DNA of 64,000 nucleotides from the NCBI GenBank assembly GCA_022829145.1, contig CM040745.1:20174906-20238905 (forward strand), in the 5' to 3' direction. The DNA comes from Albula goreensis. Lineage: Eukaryota; Chordata; Actinopteri; Albuliformes; Albulidae. The notes below the pieces were generated by a model. That model was given only the letters and a program-made list of their open reading frames with translations. It had not been told where the DNA came from and made no database searches. Below are positions 11,181-23,374 of this stretch, piece by piece. Both the position numbers and the translations under genes were made by a program. Each line of letters begins with the position of its first letter. Position 1 is the first letter of the stretch.

Positions 11181-12251
11181 TTAGTCATCAGAGTATCCAT
11201 CTAACCCACTATCCTCCTTTACCCACAGTTTCCCTGTGTCCTTTTTTTTCTTCTCAGCCATGATGACAGCAGCGACCACAGTGATCACCAAGGTCATGGT
11301 GATGATGAGTACGGTGGCAGTCTCTGCAATGCACAGCTCAGAGTCCACGAGCCGGTAACCTTGCAGCTCATGTGGGGCCTTGCAGCTGAGGTTGTAGTAG
11401 TCATCCAGGAAGAGCCGCTGAACACTGCGTAGCTTCCTGAAGACCCTCTGCAGGTCACAGTCACAGGACCATGGGTTTTCAGCCAACAGGATGTGGGTAC
11501 TGTGGGAGTGGATGCTGAGGAAGGTCTTGAAGCGGATGGTGCTCAGGTTGTTGTGGGCCAGGTTGACCAGGGCCAGGCTGGTGAGGGGGGTGAAGACACC
11601 CAACTCAGTTGAGTTTATACGGTTCCCTTGCAGGTTGAGGACCTCCAGAGACCTGAGCATGGAGAAGACCCCTTTGTCTAGGGAGCTGAGGTGATTGTCC
11701 TCCAGATGCAGCCAGCGCAGTGAGGACATGTGGCCAAAGGCCCTCACCTTTATGGAGCTGATGATGTTGCCACTCAGGTTGAGCCTCTGCAGGCTGTCCA
11801 GGTTCAGGAAGCTCCCAGTCTCCAGGCTGCTCAGCTGGTTCTCTCCCAGCAGCAGCTCCTTCAAGGAGCCCAGGCCCAGGGAGAATCCTTCTGTCAAGAA
11901 GGAGATACGGTTGCGGGTCAGGTCCAGCTTCTGGAGACTCCCCAGGGGTGAGAATGCCCCGTTGGCCACAAAGATGATGTTGTTGTCATTTAGTAGCAGG
12001 ACCCTCAGATTCCACAGAAGTCTGAATTTCCCATCATGCAATACTGTCAGGTAATTTCTGGATAAGTCCAAATACTCTGCATCAGAAAGTACATCGTGCA
12101 TCACAGAGGTGAAATGCCTACTGGAGCAGTTGATGAATTTGATTTCTGTATCACAGTCACACCTGCCCTCACATGACTGTAGGGCCAAGGAGTGGTAAGT
12201 TGCAGTGGACTCTTGTATATGGAGAAGAAACCAGTAGAATAGGTCTACCAT
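11181..12251 (-). CDS. Leucine-rich repeat type I transmembrane protein, single coding exon
   Basis: Predicted 356-residue surface protein of unknown partner. Order: a short hydrophobic N-terminus (residues 4-11, LFYWFLLH) that could act as a signal sequence; a cysteine cap C27-x3-C-x-C-x8-C (LRRNT); eight 24-residue typical LRRs from about residue 58 to 247; a C-terminal cap starting NPWSCDCDL (LRRCT, residues 258-308); a single membrane span at about 311-331; then a Lys-rich stop-transfer stretch and a 25-residue tail ending in Ser/Asp residues. Several N-x-S/T sites lie in the ectodomain. The start is chosen because an in-frame stop precedes it once the predicted upstream exon is joined. 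The exon is distinctly more GC-rich than its flanks, and no frame is broken. The layout resembles LRR-TM proteins such as the LRRC26/38/52/55 or LRRC15 groups, but I do not recognise the orthologue and give no symbol. It lies convergent to s100b. Confidence 0.85.
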   Translation of the reverse strand: MVDLFYWFLLHIQESTATYHSLALQSCEGRCDCDTEIKFINCSSRHFTSVMHDVLSDAEYLDLSRNYLTVLHDGKFRLLWNLRVLLLNDNNIIFVANGAFSPLGSLQKLDLTRNRISFLTEGFSLGLGSLKELLLGENQLSSLETGSFLNLDSLQRLNLSGNIISSIKVRAFGHMSSLRWLHLEDNHLSSLDKGVFSMLRSLEVLNLQGNRINSTELGVFTPLTSLALVNLAHNNLSTIRFKTFLSIHSHSTHILLAENPWSCDCDLQRVFRKLRSVQRLFLDDYYNLSCKAPHELQGYRLVDSELCIAETATVLIITMTLVITVVAAVIMAEKKKKDTGKLWVKEDSGLDGYSDD

Positions 12252-12760
12252 TTTCTTGGTCTTCTATGAAACAAGGGACAATAAAAGCTGTTTAACAGAC
12301 AACAGTCCAGCTATTTTATAATTTATTATAAAGATACAGTGAAAGCAACATGACAGCAAGAACTGTTCATCATTAAGTTAAGCAGGCCTTTAACAAAACG
12401 GTATTTCATTACAGCATAATGGTAAATGGATGCCTGATAACAAAACACCATCAGATCATGTTGGATTGACATTTTCTCACAAGTATCAAGCATCATTTTA
12501 ATTGTTTTCATATCTTGCCTGGTCCTGACTAATCCAATGGTGTCTGCATCTACTACAAGACCAAGCAAATGAATGCATTAATAGCTGTTCAGCTATTTTA
12601 TATTTACATATTTCTACATGATTCACCATAATAAATTATATATCTTACCTTTTTCTTGAATAAAGATGAGCTTGTTCACTCCTGTAATTTCTTTTAGCAC
12701 AGAACTTGAATGCAAAAATGGACGTAGCATAGAGTGGAAGTGAGTTGCCTGCAGAATTAG
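12252..12760 (-). other. LRR gene 5' UTR intron and non-coding exon (predicted)
   Basis: Reading the minus strand, a strong acceptor (pyrimidine tract then TTTCATAG) lies 12 bases before the ATG, so exon 2 begins at 12263. Upstream, AAAAAG|GTAAGATA is a good donor, with the exon ending at 12649. The implied 5' exon extends to an undefined start near or beyond 12760. Joining them puts a TGA in frame upstream of the ATG, so the coding start at 12251 is kept. The intron 12264-12648 holds no other feature. Confidence 0.45.
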
Positions 12761-13180
12761 ACAGACTCAGCTGTTCTTCTTGGCACACATGTTGACAAGC
12801 CAGGGCTGTAGAGACTATGAGCATGTGAATAATTCATATGGCGTTAAAAGGAGCCGGGTCCTGCTCCGGTCATGATGCCTGAAGGAAGCAGTGGCATTGT
12901 GTGGGTAGAGGAGAGGGGGAAGTATCGGCACGGGCTGCTGCCTGCACCACAATGCAGCGGCACTTTCTGCTGTCTCTCAGGAGGATTATGCACGCACTGT
13001 ATGCATACCACTGCCACACCGCAGGCAAGGATACAATGCACTCAGTCAGTGCACTCACATTTACCTACTCAAACTGCCATTCTGCCACTTGTCCTCTCGG
13101 GAACCTGCCTGTCCAATTTGACAAAATATATACATACAAATTAATATTGGTTTACAACTCTTGGTGATACTCTGTTAATA
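12761..13180. other. No gene seen; probable LRR promoter side
   Basis: Locally more GC-rich around 12840-13050 with some CpG, as expected near a transcription start, but no TATA box or clear initiator could be fixed. Confidence 0.35.
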
Positions 13181-13182
13181 TA

Positions 13183-13260
13183 CAGTAGGGTCCATAAGTC
13201 TGACACTACTTTCCCATTCAATTGAATGGGAAAGTGGTCTCATACTTTTGGACCCTAATG
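13183..13260. mobile_element. Palindromic mini-MITE (78 bp), TA target duplication
   Basis: Almost the whole element is one inverted repeat: CAGTAGGGTCCATAAGTC at the left is matched by the inverse of ACTTTTGGACCCTAATG at the right, around a TTCCCATTCAATTGAATGGG centre. TA flanks both ends (13181-13182 and 13261-13262), the Tc1/mariner target. It has no coding capacity, and its transcript would form a long hairpin. Confidence 0.8.
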
Positions 13261-13661
13261 TATAAATATGTTAATAGTAACCCCTTCCATGAAACCTGCT
13301 TTTTCTGCACTTATTGCCCCACAAGCTTGCTCAGAGTATTCCATTAATGAACATACAAGCCACCTGCAGATTTTTTTATTGCCTTTATTGTTTACTATAT
13401 TGCTAACTGTTGCTGTATACACTAACATGGCTATGAACACATACCTAATTGAATTATTACAGAAATTAGCAAGAGTTAGAGTTTTTTAGATGTTTGAGGA
13501 AATACCTCTGGTTAAATTCAAATTCAACTTTACCCTGGTCACCTCCCTCCTCAATAGCTTCCCACTGTTAGCTTAGAAAATATTCCCCAAACACCTTACC
13601 CAAAAGACTGATTGAAAAAGATAATAGATGAAACAGGACTAAAACAGGATATTGGATGGGG

Positions 13662-13769
<108 letters not shown>

Positions 13770-13810
13770 AGAACTGAGAAACAGTTGTATAGAGCTGGGC
13801 GCTCAGCCTC

Positions 13811-13852
13811 TGAGATGCTGTGACCACTGGTTTTGAGATGCTGTGACCACTG
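13811..13852. repeat. Two-copy tandem duplication
   Basis: TGAGATGCTGTGACCACTG occurs at 13811-13829 and again at 13834-13852, identical over 19 bases with a 23-bp period. Confidence 0.9.
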
Positions 13853-14470
13853 CCCCTCCCCTTCTGTTGGTGGTTTTGACATTTGAAAATTTGTAGTTAA
13901 TCCATCTAGCAAGTGATCTGTCCCTTGGGCTTGTGGAATGCCTATGTCCAACATATGTTCTGGGGAGAAGCAACACAGACTGGGCTCAAGATGGTGGCTG
14001 GAGTGAAATGCTAGGTAAAAAAGATCTAATTCAATTGTTTATTATTCTTTTAACATTTTCTTTGACAGAATTAAAGTCAGAGCTATCAAACATGACAATA
14101 TACTTCAGAAATGGAAATACTTCAGACCATGGTATGAAATTATATGTCATGTTCTGTGTCTTCAGGTTACATGAAATACTGTGGTGCCATTGTGCATTTC
14201 TCTGTCTATTAATCATTGCAAAGTTGAAGAGTGAGCTGTGAGTTTGCAAGTGCTATCATGCTTCAAAGGCACGGAGCTAAACCGAAGATATATCATTTCA
14301 GATAGGCTAACTATTCAGCATAGTTGTTATCTGATAACCAGCAATGCCCAATATTCCCCACCTTCCTGCATTGCAAGTTTGGCAGCTTCACAAAGAGGCA
14401 TTCATCACTGGTTGAACAATTATTGGCAAATTAATGAAAATACCATGAAAATATGATGTGGCATTTGGTA

Positions 14471-14651
14471 TGTGAGACCTCAGAGCCTCTTTATCAGCTC
14501 AAAAACATTCTTAACATTAATTTATCAGCTTGAAACTTCATGACGTTTCCTCATTTCATGAAAACTGCTTATAAACATGATTTTGAGTCGATGGCATGTT
14601 TCTGTCATCCTCCACAGAAAAACATGCATTGCTTCAGTTTGGGGTCTCACA
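14471..14651. mobile_element. Possible small MITE with TGTGAGACC ends
   Basis: TGTGAGACCTCA at the left is matched by the inverse of TGGGGTCTCACA at the right. No target duplication could be confirmed, so this may be a chance inverted pair. The neighbouring sequence 13853-14470 and 14652-15400 shows no gene. Confidence 0.3.
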
Positions 14652-15400
14652 GATCCAAAACATAAAACATGGTTAAATGCTGTGGAATTTCATATGCTTT
14701 GAACCCTTGAATGATATTGAAGGTATAATTGACTCAGTACAGCCCCTCCCAGGTAATTATGATAAACGTGCAGGCACACACATATTCACGGATCTTTGCA
14801 TAAGTAACCCCTCCCAATCTGTCTCTCTCTAATACATACACATACATGCCACCAGGTTGCAACGTTGTTATTTAGCAAGCATCAAGAACCAGAAAAGATC
14901 TTTTACCATTGGAACAACTCTACTTCTCATGGGGCTGTATCTCATGGTCCAGGGGAAACCGTGTTACATGTTCTGCAAGCCCCCTCACCATGCCCACCAC
15001 GTGGAAACTTATATATGCTTGCCTAATTGGAGTGGAGGCTTAGAGGTGCAAATTCTATCAAAATGGTTCCAGGTCCCCTCAAAAAAGCTGGATAGCTTAC
15101 AGATCATCCCAAAAAGCTCCTTGAAGCCTCATATCGAGATGGGGGAGCCTGGGGATGTACATACAGCACATTGTACATTTGTACATAGATTATCTTAGAG
15201 TCTTAGTCTTAGAGTAGGGCTAGGGATGTTTGGTCATGTTTTGCACCAAGGAGCACTGGTCCATATCTGGGCATCCTGTAAGCCTGGAGGGGGATTCTTA
15301 TACAATATACATTTGTACATTGCTAATTTGCCAGTTGGAGAATTCCTCAGAAAGATTAGTAGTCTATTTGGATTAATTTTATTTTATTGTATATGTTTTC

Positions 15401-15423
15401 TTTGGGGTCAAATTGACCCCAAA
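15401..15423. promoter_or_regulatory. Palindrome containing a consensus oestrogen-response-type inverted repeat
   Basis: A 23-bp near-perfect palindrome contains GGTCA-AAT-TGACC, the IR3 arrangement of nuclear-receptor half-sites. GGGGTCAAATTGACCCC strings also occur in the ends of some piggyBac-type MITEs, so a transposon origin is an alternative. Function is inference. Confidence 0.35.
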
Positions 15424-18400
15424 CATAAACGTTGTTACTACGTATTTTGGATCAAAGGAATGTATATCTGTTCAGGTATAGCCCATGTAACATATTAAAC
15501 ATTAAATGTTCATATGTTCATTTTTATGATTAAGTTTTAGGGTAATTTACACATTTCATCACCTTTGTGAAATATGCAGGCCCAGTTTGTGGCAAAAAGG
15601 AAAGGTAAGACTTCAAAAAATAAATGTCAGTTGGATTTTAATGTGGTCAGAAGAAGTAAAAAAGACCTGAGAGAAAACAAAACTAGTTGATCTCTGACTA
15701 TGATATTTATATGTACAGCACTGGGGACTATGGGACCCCAAAAAATGAGGAAGTAAAGCTAATTTCAACAGAACACAAGGGTTTAAACTGTGCTTAAGGC
15801 TAGTACTGTACTGTAGGAGTAACATACATGAGGGGTTATTATGAATGATAAATAAGTAATTTATTACATGGATTACAGGGTGTGATGAAAAAGATGCATT
15901 CTTCACATCAAAAGAGTTAAGGGTAATTGACAGCTGTTATACCACAAAATACTACTTTTGCAATATAAAAGAGAGCTATGCAGATTTCAGAAATAGATTT
16001 TTATTTTATGTTCGATGGCAAACAAACACGTTTGTTTCACTGCCCACTCATTTTTTCTTTGCATCATGGAAAAAGTTGTTCAGCATTAGCACTTTCACTA
16101 CACAATATAAAAATCTACACTTGGATAGTATGCACTCCCTCTATCCATTCATGATTGCAATCTTTTGCATGATCAGGCAGACATGCTTGTGTTCAATACA
16201 TAAAATATGCTGTAAACGTAAAAGTGTTTTATTCAAAAACACTTTAATAATTTAATAATTATGCTCTAGGACTGATCTGGTGTAACTGGCTAAATAAAGT
16301 ATTATATAATAAAGCTGGATTTCACTACATTTGAACAGTATGGGAAAATCCAAGTCAAAGTGAATTAATTATGATGAGGTATGTTAATAAACAGTATGTA
16401 CAAAGAAAAAGATAAATTACACATAAATAGTACACAAACATGACAGCAAAGAATGCTTTTTGTCATCTATCTGAGGAATCAAAGGGAAACTATGAATGAG
16501 CATGAGCACTTATTCATTTGCACTGTCCACTTTAGCTTAGTGCCATTATACTGCAGTACCCTTTCCCATACATATACAAATTGATAAAAATTGAGTTTTT
16601 GTTCTTATAGAGGCTCTTATTTCCTCTATTGAAAAGCACACACATTAGACATTCATATAGTATGTGTGTGCTTTCAGAGTGCCAAAATAAACCATTAGGA
16701 GTTTGGTTATGAACATGAAATTCCACAAGTGTAAGCTGTGTTGTACTTCACATATCATTTAGGGGGCACTGTTGTACTGCAAAAACAGTGAGGACCATGA
16801 ACGAAGTCAGAAAATGTGCTGCATTAGAAAATTCAGGAAAAAAAACCTGTAAACTCAAGAGACTAATTGTTACATTTGTTTCTGTCAGTTTAATAATATA
16901 GTTGTTCTTTTTCAGGGAATGTTGACTGCACTTTCCTATGTGGACACAAATGCCTTCAAACAGCTTGTGAAATGTTACCCAAATATGGTTATAACTGTAT
17001 AAATACTCAGTTTCTACCATTAGGGATTTAGCTGTACATCACACAACAATTTTATGTGCCATTTTTGGCACTTTGAGCTTTTGAGGTATAGTAATACAAA
17101 TGTTTTTTAATTCACTGAAAATGCACTGTCAGTGCTGTCTCTTAGAAGCACTGCAGCATGCAGGTTGCTGTAAACACAACATCTTAAGTATTTATCCCAT
17201 ATTTTCACTGTCATAGCAATTTATCTGTGATGCACTTTTTTCTGAATCACAGCAGGACTTGGCTTTGCCTCTTTGCCTCTGGATTTCATGCAGCCTTCCG
17301 TACTGTACTCTACATGTTTTAATTGAATAAAACATTTGGTATGCAACACTGACTACCAGTTGACATCTATACGCCAATCAATAAATCACACTGCATGTAA
17401 AATGTCACATGGATTTATTTTATGAGACAATAAACATGTGGTCTCCTCTGAACAGTGGCACTGCTAGCAGCAATTTATTTTCCTCCCAAGTCCGTAATTT
17501 GAGCTCTCATAGTAATTGCAACAAACGAGCGTGCATACTGTGTGGGCTGTGCAAAAATGTGTCAAGTGCAGGATTGATCAGAGGAGTTTGCTTGGATGAA
17601 AATGAGTGAGGCCTACACTTTCTAGGTGACACCATGACTATCATGTGATTCCCTGAATGGTTGCTAGTCACTTTTAGCACTGGCACTATTTGGAATCTCC
17701 CCAGACCATAGACAAATCCACACAAAATGAGCCACCCAAAAGATCCTGCTGCTGATAACTACTTTACACTGGTTAAATTGTAGAAGCATACATTATGATA
17801 AAACTGAACTGTTCAACTGTTTGATAAGAGAGGACCGCTGTCAGGATATGTATAGAGCAGGGGTGCACAATTACAGTCCTGGAGGGCTGTTATGACTTCA
17901 CACGTTGATGACCAATTGAAAGGAAACAACACAAGTCTGCAGACGCTGCAGTGGTGCATGACTAAAATTACGTAAACCTGATATACACGCAGTGCTGCTT
18001 TGTAACCCATCATGGAACAGTGATGAGTAGATCAAAAAAGCATCCAAGAAAATAATGAATAAACTAAAAGCTGCTTTATTCCCTTCCTTTGGGTTGGACA
18101 AAATGTGATCCTGGAGGGGAATGGGAACAACTGAATACATCTAAAGAGAATGACCCTCTACCTCCTCTCCCACCACTCACAACACACCACCTTCCCCACC
18201 CCACCTCATAAGGGTGCAGACCTGTTTGCCATTACCATCACTGTTAATAAAAAAGTGATGAGAGAATAAAAATAAGCAAGCCTCCTCAACTCAAAACTCA
18301 ATCCCATGTGTTCAATTAATGTATTATTGTGGAGCCTAATTAATCTTCATCAACAGAAATGCATATTCATTTTATATTTTTCAACAGTATAAGCAAAAAT

Positions 18401-20094
18401 ACAGAGACACACACCACAGCATAATACATGTGGCATGTAACTGACTATGCATAAATCTGGATCAGGCTTAAATTTAACCAACAATCAGTCAATCAGTCCT
18501 AATCAATTAAATGGTCTTCAGACCTGGGAAACCCTTATTTAGGAAGCTAGTAGAATTGGTTTTAGGCTTATAAACATATTACATGTGCCTGACCAGGTCA
18601 ACACCCTGATGTAAAATAATTCTGCCAAACTATCATGGAATATGTTTTCCTAAACTAATGGTTAGTTACTTTGTATAACAAATTATCTTGTTCAATTAGA
18701 TTTTGGTCCAACTGGAAGCAGCAATTCAAATGGGAATTCTGAAAAGGCCACTGAAATTGGTTTCCACTAATGGTCTTGGAAACTGTAACCTTAGATGATT
18801 TATGGCAATGATCTCAAACTCCACTCATAGAGGTCTAGTGTCTGCTGTTTTTTTTTTTTAATTTCTTTTCAAGTTTTTGAAATAAGGTGTATGAACTTTA
18901 ATATCTGGAAGCCAATTTATGACTTAAATAGAACACTCTCTCCCTTCAGGTTTGGAGATTGAGGTTCCTTCTCTGGAAGCTGAGCTTAGAATCAGATGCA
19001 TATTTCCTGTTCCTTGTGGCAATTGGACAACTAAAACAAACAAACAAACAAACAAACAAACACACAAACAACAACAACAAAAAAAACAAAAACAAAATAC
19101 CAACAAAAAACAGAGGACAAAATATTGCACTGGCTGTGTCTATCCACTACACAAGAGAGGAAAAATGAAACAAGATCAGTGAGGAGAGGCCTCCAACCTT
19201 AAGTTAAAATGATGGACCGCCCTACACCATGTCATTTTGAATTTAAATGTGGTGGTGGCTTGTGCAGTTGGCATTCTTGTTTGATGAACCAGTCACTGCA
19301 ATTCATCTTGGTGCACTAGTAAAGGTATGACATGCTTCCATGATATTGACAACCGTGTCTAGAAGGGTAATATAAGGGAGTGCTCTTAGGATGCTTTATA
19401 AAGAAATTCAGAATTATAGATCTCTGTGCCGTTTTGCTGTTTCATTATTCTTTTTTTCTGATAGCACTGCTGTGTATATGGCAGTTCATTACATACTCTG
19501 GAAATTCTCAGCCATGTGTTATTCATGGCAAACAGATGTAGTGATATGATGTAGGGAAATAGATGACAACAGTACGTGTCAGCCATAACAGTCTTCCAGC
19601 ATCGGGTTTGGGTTATAAAACATGATCCTCTTTTCCCATACCTTTCAGAGTAATCAAGCTCAGTGGTTGATCAAGGTTTTCCTGTAATAACAGGGCAACA
19701 GTGAGGGAATTTCACATTAAAAATAGTTTCCGTCAGTATAGGAGGCAATTTGAGTTTGTTTCATCAGTACATCATCTCTGACTGAACAGGAAGTCCACCC
19801 CACATGCCCAGTAGTTGGTTGGTGGAAAGGGGGAGTTTTTTTCCTCTTCTTTAGGCTACCACTCTTTTTAGGAGAGGGTTTGTGGTATCACAGTTCGAGG
19901 TTGTAAATATTACACTAAATACATGCTACACAGATAAGTTATCTGGTGTTACTTTTTACTGCTGGGTTGGCAACCCCTTTCTTGGAGGGCTACTTCTGTA
20001 TTTCATGCCAGCTGCTTCCAAGATTAGTCTGCCTCAATTACATAATTAGCTGTATATACTAATGCCAATTCACTTGCCCTTGGTATTCCAGGTA
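15424..20094. other. No gene seen
   Basis: AT-rich non-coding sequence. A perfect 13-bp stem hairpin lies at 16633-16674. TCCTGGAGGG-type strings near 17877 and 18110, plus similar sequence near 19983, look like ends of a dispersed fish repeat but without definable borders. An AAAC-rich simple repeat lies at about 19034-19090. Confidence 0.5.
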
Positions 20095-20095
20095 A

Positions 20096-20138
<43 letters not shown>

Positions 20139-20140
20139 AT
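20095..20140. repeat. (AAAT)n microsatellite
   Basis: About eleven AAAT units. Confidence 0.95.
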
Positions 20141-21729
20141 TACAGACAGAAATTTGGTTCTGATATTTGTGAACTCATAAATCAATATACATAACAAAAC
20201 AATTATGCCATTTATTGGGCTAATTCATAATTAACAGCAGAACCTGGAATGAAATTCAAACACAGATGTGGTAGCTTCCACTACTGGTTTGCTGTATGTG
20301 GATAATCACTATTGATCTTTTTTATGCCACAGTCTGCCTTGCTGAACTGTTTACTAGCATTTACTCTCATTAGCTGTTGTTGAGGAAATAGGTTCTATTT
20401 CGTAGAGACTGCAAGATGAACAAAATGAATAAGATGAATCACAGACTATGCAGTCGGCTGAGCCATCTGGTGTCCCTTGTCTGTTAATTTTTGCTTAACG
20501 TTTGCACTTTGTTCCCCATGCAATGCATTTGCTGGCTTATAAATGACTAGTTTGGGAAATCCATAAAAGGAGGAAATCCTTTTGTGTCACTCTGCCCCAT
20601 CTTAAGGCACATTTGTATTAGAAGAATCATTACAAGGATATATGTTACAGAAAACTGACATTAACAACTATAGATATAAAAATATATATAAAAACAAAAC
20701 TGGGAAACTCAAAACAGTGACTACTAATTAATTCTAGAAATTAATTAATAGCATGTAATAAAAAGGTAAATTTAGTCATGAATCTGGTTTTGCTTCACAT
20801 TTTGTTATACTTTTATGTCCATTGTATAATTATATGTCTCATTGGAACCTAAAAAATGTTTCTAACTTTGTGAAACATATTTAACAAACATGATTGAAAG
20901 AAAACCAAGTCCAAAAAAGACACTGAAAAGATGACCAAGAAAGGTGACCAGTCATTGAAGTTACTAAAAAGGGGAAGTCCTTGAAGGACAAAGACCTATT
21001 TTTGAAACTTTTTTGAATATGAAGCCGCTGTAGAGAAACCCTCAAAACTATGTGCTAATTTATTTTATAATCTACAGAAACAATGCATAATAACTTGCTT
21101 ATCATGATCAGTCAGATATTGGTAACAATAACCAGTTCATTCAAATACCTGTGTATGTACATATGACTTCAGTATTTCTATCCATTTTTGATCTCACACA
21201 CACCCTATTGTAAGGCTAACCATATTCCATAGCTGTGCCACCAAGTTCAAAACATGTTTTTTAATGAGCAGGCTGTGAATAGGAGTTAGGACTCTCAGGG
21301 TTGGATCTGGGAAGATAAAGTCTGCATTGACAGCCATGAATTCTCATTAAATTGACTGCTAGAGATAGAACTGGGAATGTCAGTGGGTAGAAGGCAGAAC
21401 CCTGCAGTTTTAATGAGATTCTTTCTTTCTCATTCTTGGTCATGTTGAAACACCTTTAGGTGACTGTAAAAGATATACACATATGGGCCCCAAACTAGTT
21501 AAACAGAGGTGATCGTTCAACTACTCATCATTGAGTCCTTTAAACGTGTGATGGCAGAAGGTGTCATGACCTCGATGATGGGTGGATCTACAATGAGTTT
21601 CAGTTATCATCATTGAGTTTTCATCAATGAGTTTTCATCATTCCCTTGAACCATTACTTTATCCAAATCTAAGCCAAACAAGTTATTTCAGGGGCAATGC
21701 ATGTGTGTTTTAAATAACTGATATCTGTA
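20141..21729. other. No gene seen
   Basis: AT-rich sequence without supported frames or recognisable repeats. Confidence 0.55.
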
Positions 21730-21806
21730 GCAAGCCTACTTATACTATACAAAAAAATATATATATATAATATATATTTTTTTTTGTATAGTATGAGCAG
21801 GCATGC
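21730..21806. mobile_element. Fold-back mini-MITE (77 bp) flanked by TA
   Basis: The left arm GCAAGCCTACTTATACTATA and the inverse of the right arm, GCATGCCTGCTCATACTATA, agree at all but three positions and continue into complementary A/T runs. TA sits at both borders (21728-21729, 21807-21808). Non-coding. A pure AT array follows immediately. Confidence 0.65.

Positions 21807-21869
<63 letters not shown>
21807..21869. repeat. (AT)n microsatellite
   Basis: About 28 AT units after a single TATT interruption. Confidence 0.95.
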
Positions 21870-21870
<1 letters not shown>

Positions 21871-22987
21871 TATATACTAATACACTTTACAATTCTATAT
21901 TATTATGCTCTTGCAAGGTGTTAACAAGTAATATTGCCAGCATTTTTGTCACATAGGCTAAAGTTATGTAGAACTTCATGGTTACAGAGAGCTGACCCCA
22001 TCATGGTTTTCAGGGTGATTTCTGCAGACCTATGAATGTGTGTTAGTGGATTTGGTCTGTATTGAATTGGAAACCCACTGGGACAATTACCCTGCATGTA
22101 GAGAGCATGCACAGTAATATCCCCTTTGCATAAATGCAAAATACTTTTTTAGAAATTAAATGGTCTTTGAAGTGTTCTTCATTATTATTAACCACTCTAC
22201 ACTATCCTCCAAATGCGTGTCTTTCTGCATGGTCTCCCACAGAGAATGAGGCCCTGCGTTTTCCTGAGAGTGTTACATGGCATGGAAAGCTGATGTCTCT
22301 TTATAGACATCCACGTGCCTTGATTAATGAGCCTCCGCATGCTAACACATTGATTTCCTAACCACAGCTGCTCACTGGTTCCCTAATACCCACTGAAGAG
22401 GTATATTCACAAGGCGATGGAAAACATTAAGTCTATGGCTCAGACTAGTCAGGCAGTAAGTGAATGTGATGCAGTATGAAGAAAGAAGATTACATTGGAT
22501 GGTTGTTTATGTACCGGGCTGGAGGGAAATGAGTGAATACCTCAACGTCAATAGAAATCTTGCATACATGTGTGTTTGTGGAAGGTTAATTGTATAGAAA
22601 ACCGAAGCCTCAAAAAGATTTGTGTGCCAGTTGAAATGAGACTTCAGATAAATACATGAAAACATGAACAACAACCAGGGTACAAGTTCACCCATGTTTT
22701 CATCATTTTGAACTCCGTGTATGTATGTGTAGGTTGTTCTTGAAGGTGTGTGCAAGTAAGCAAGTATTTAGTATCTGAACCATCAGAGCAAAGAACTCTG
22801 TCCTGAAATGATTTCCTAACAAGCTAACCTGTTATATTTTTAAAATTGCTTTTTTTTAACCTGTACAAATAAGGACCTGTGACCTTGTGTGGTTAAATGA
22901 CACAACATGTTATACATTCACTTTTCCTCTTCATTGTAGTTCCACAAAGAAAATGTCTTTAGATGGCCGTGACATTTGTATTTACAC
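21870..22987. other. No gene seen
   Basis: No supported coding frame or repeat border. Confidence 0.5.

Positions 22988-23374
<387 letters not shown>

Noticed and set aside
11491-12054. Plus-strand open frames inside the LRR gene
   Set aside because: Antisense shadows of the repeat-rich LRR coding sequence, Arg/Leu/Ser-rich with no own features.
12844-13167. Overlapping frames on both strands in the GC-richer block upstream of the LRR gene
   Set aside because: Explained by local GC content. No domain, no splice sites in agreement between frames.
16633-16674. 13-bp perfect stem hairpin as a microRNA precursor
   Set aside because: Stem is too short and made mostly of a CA/TG run. No extended pairing beyond it.
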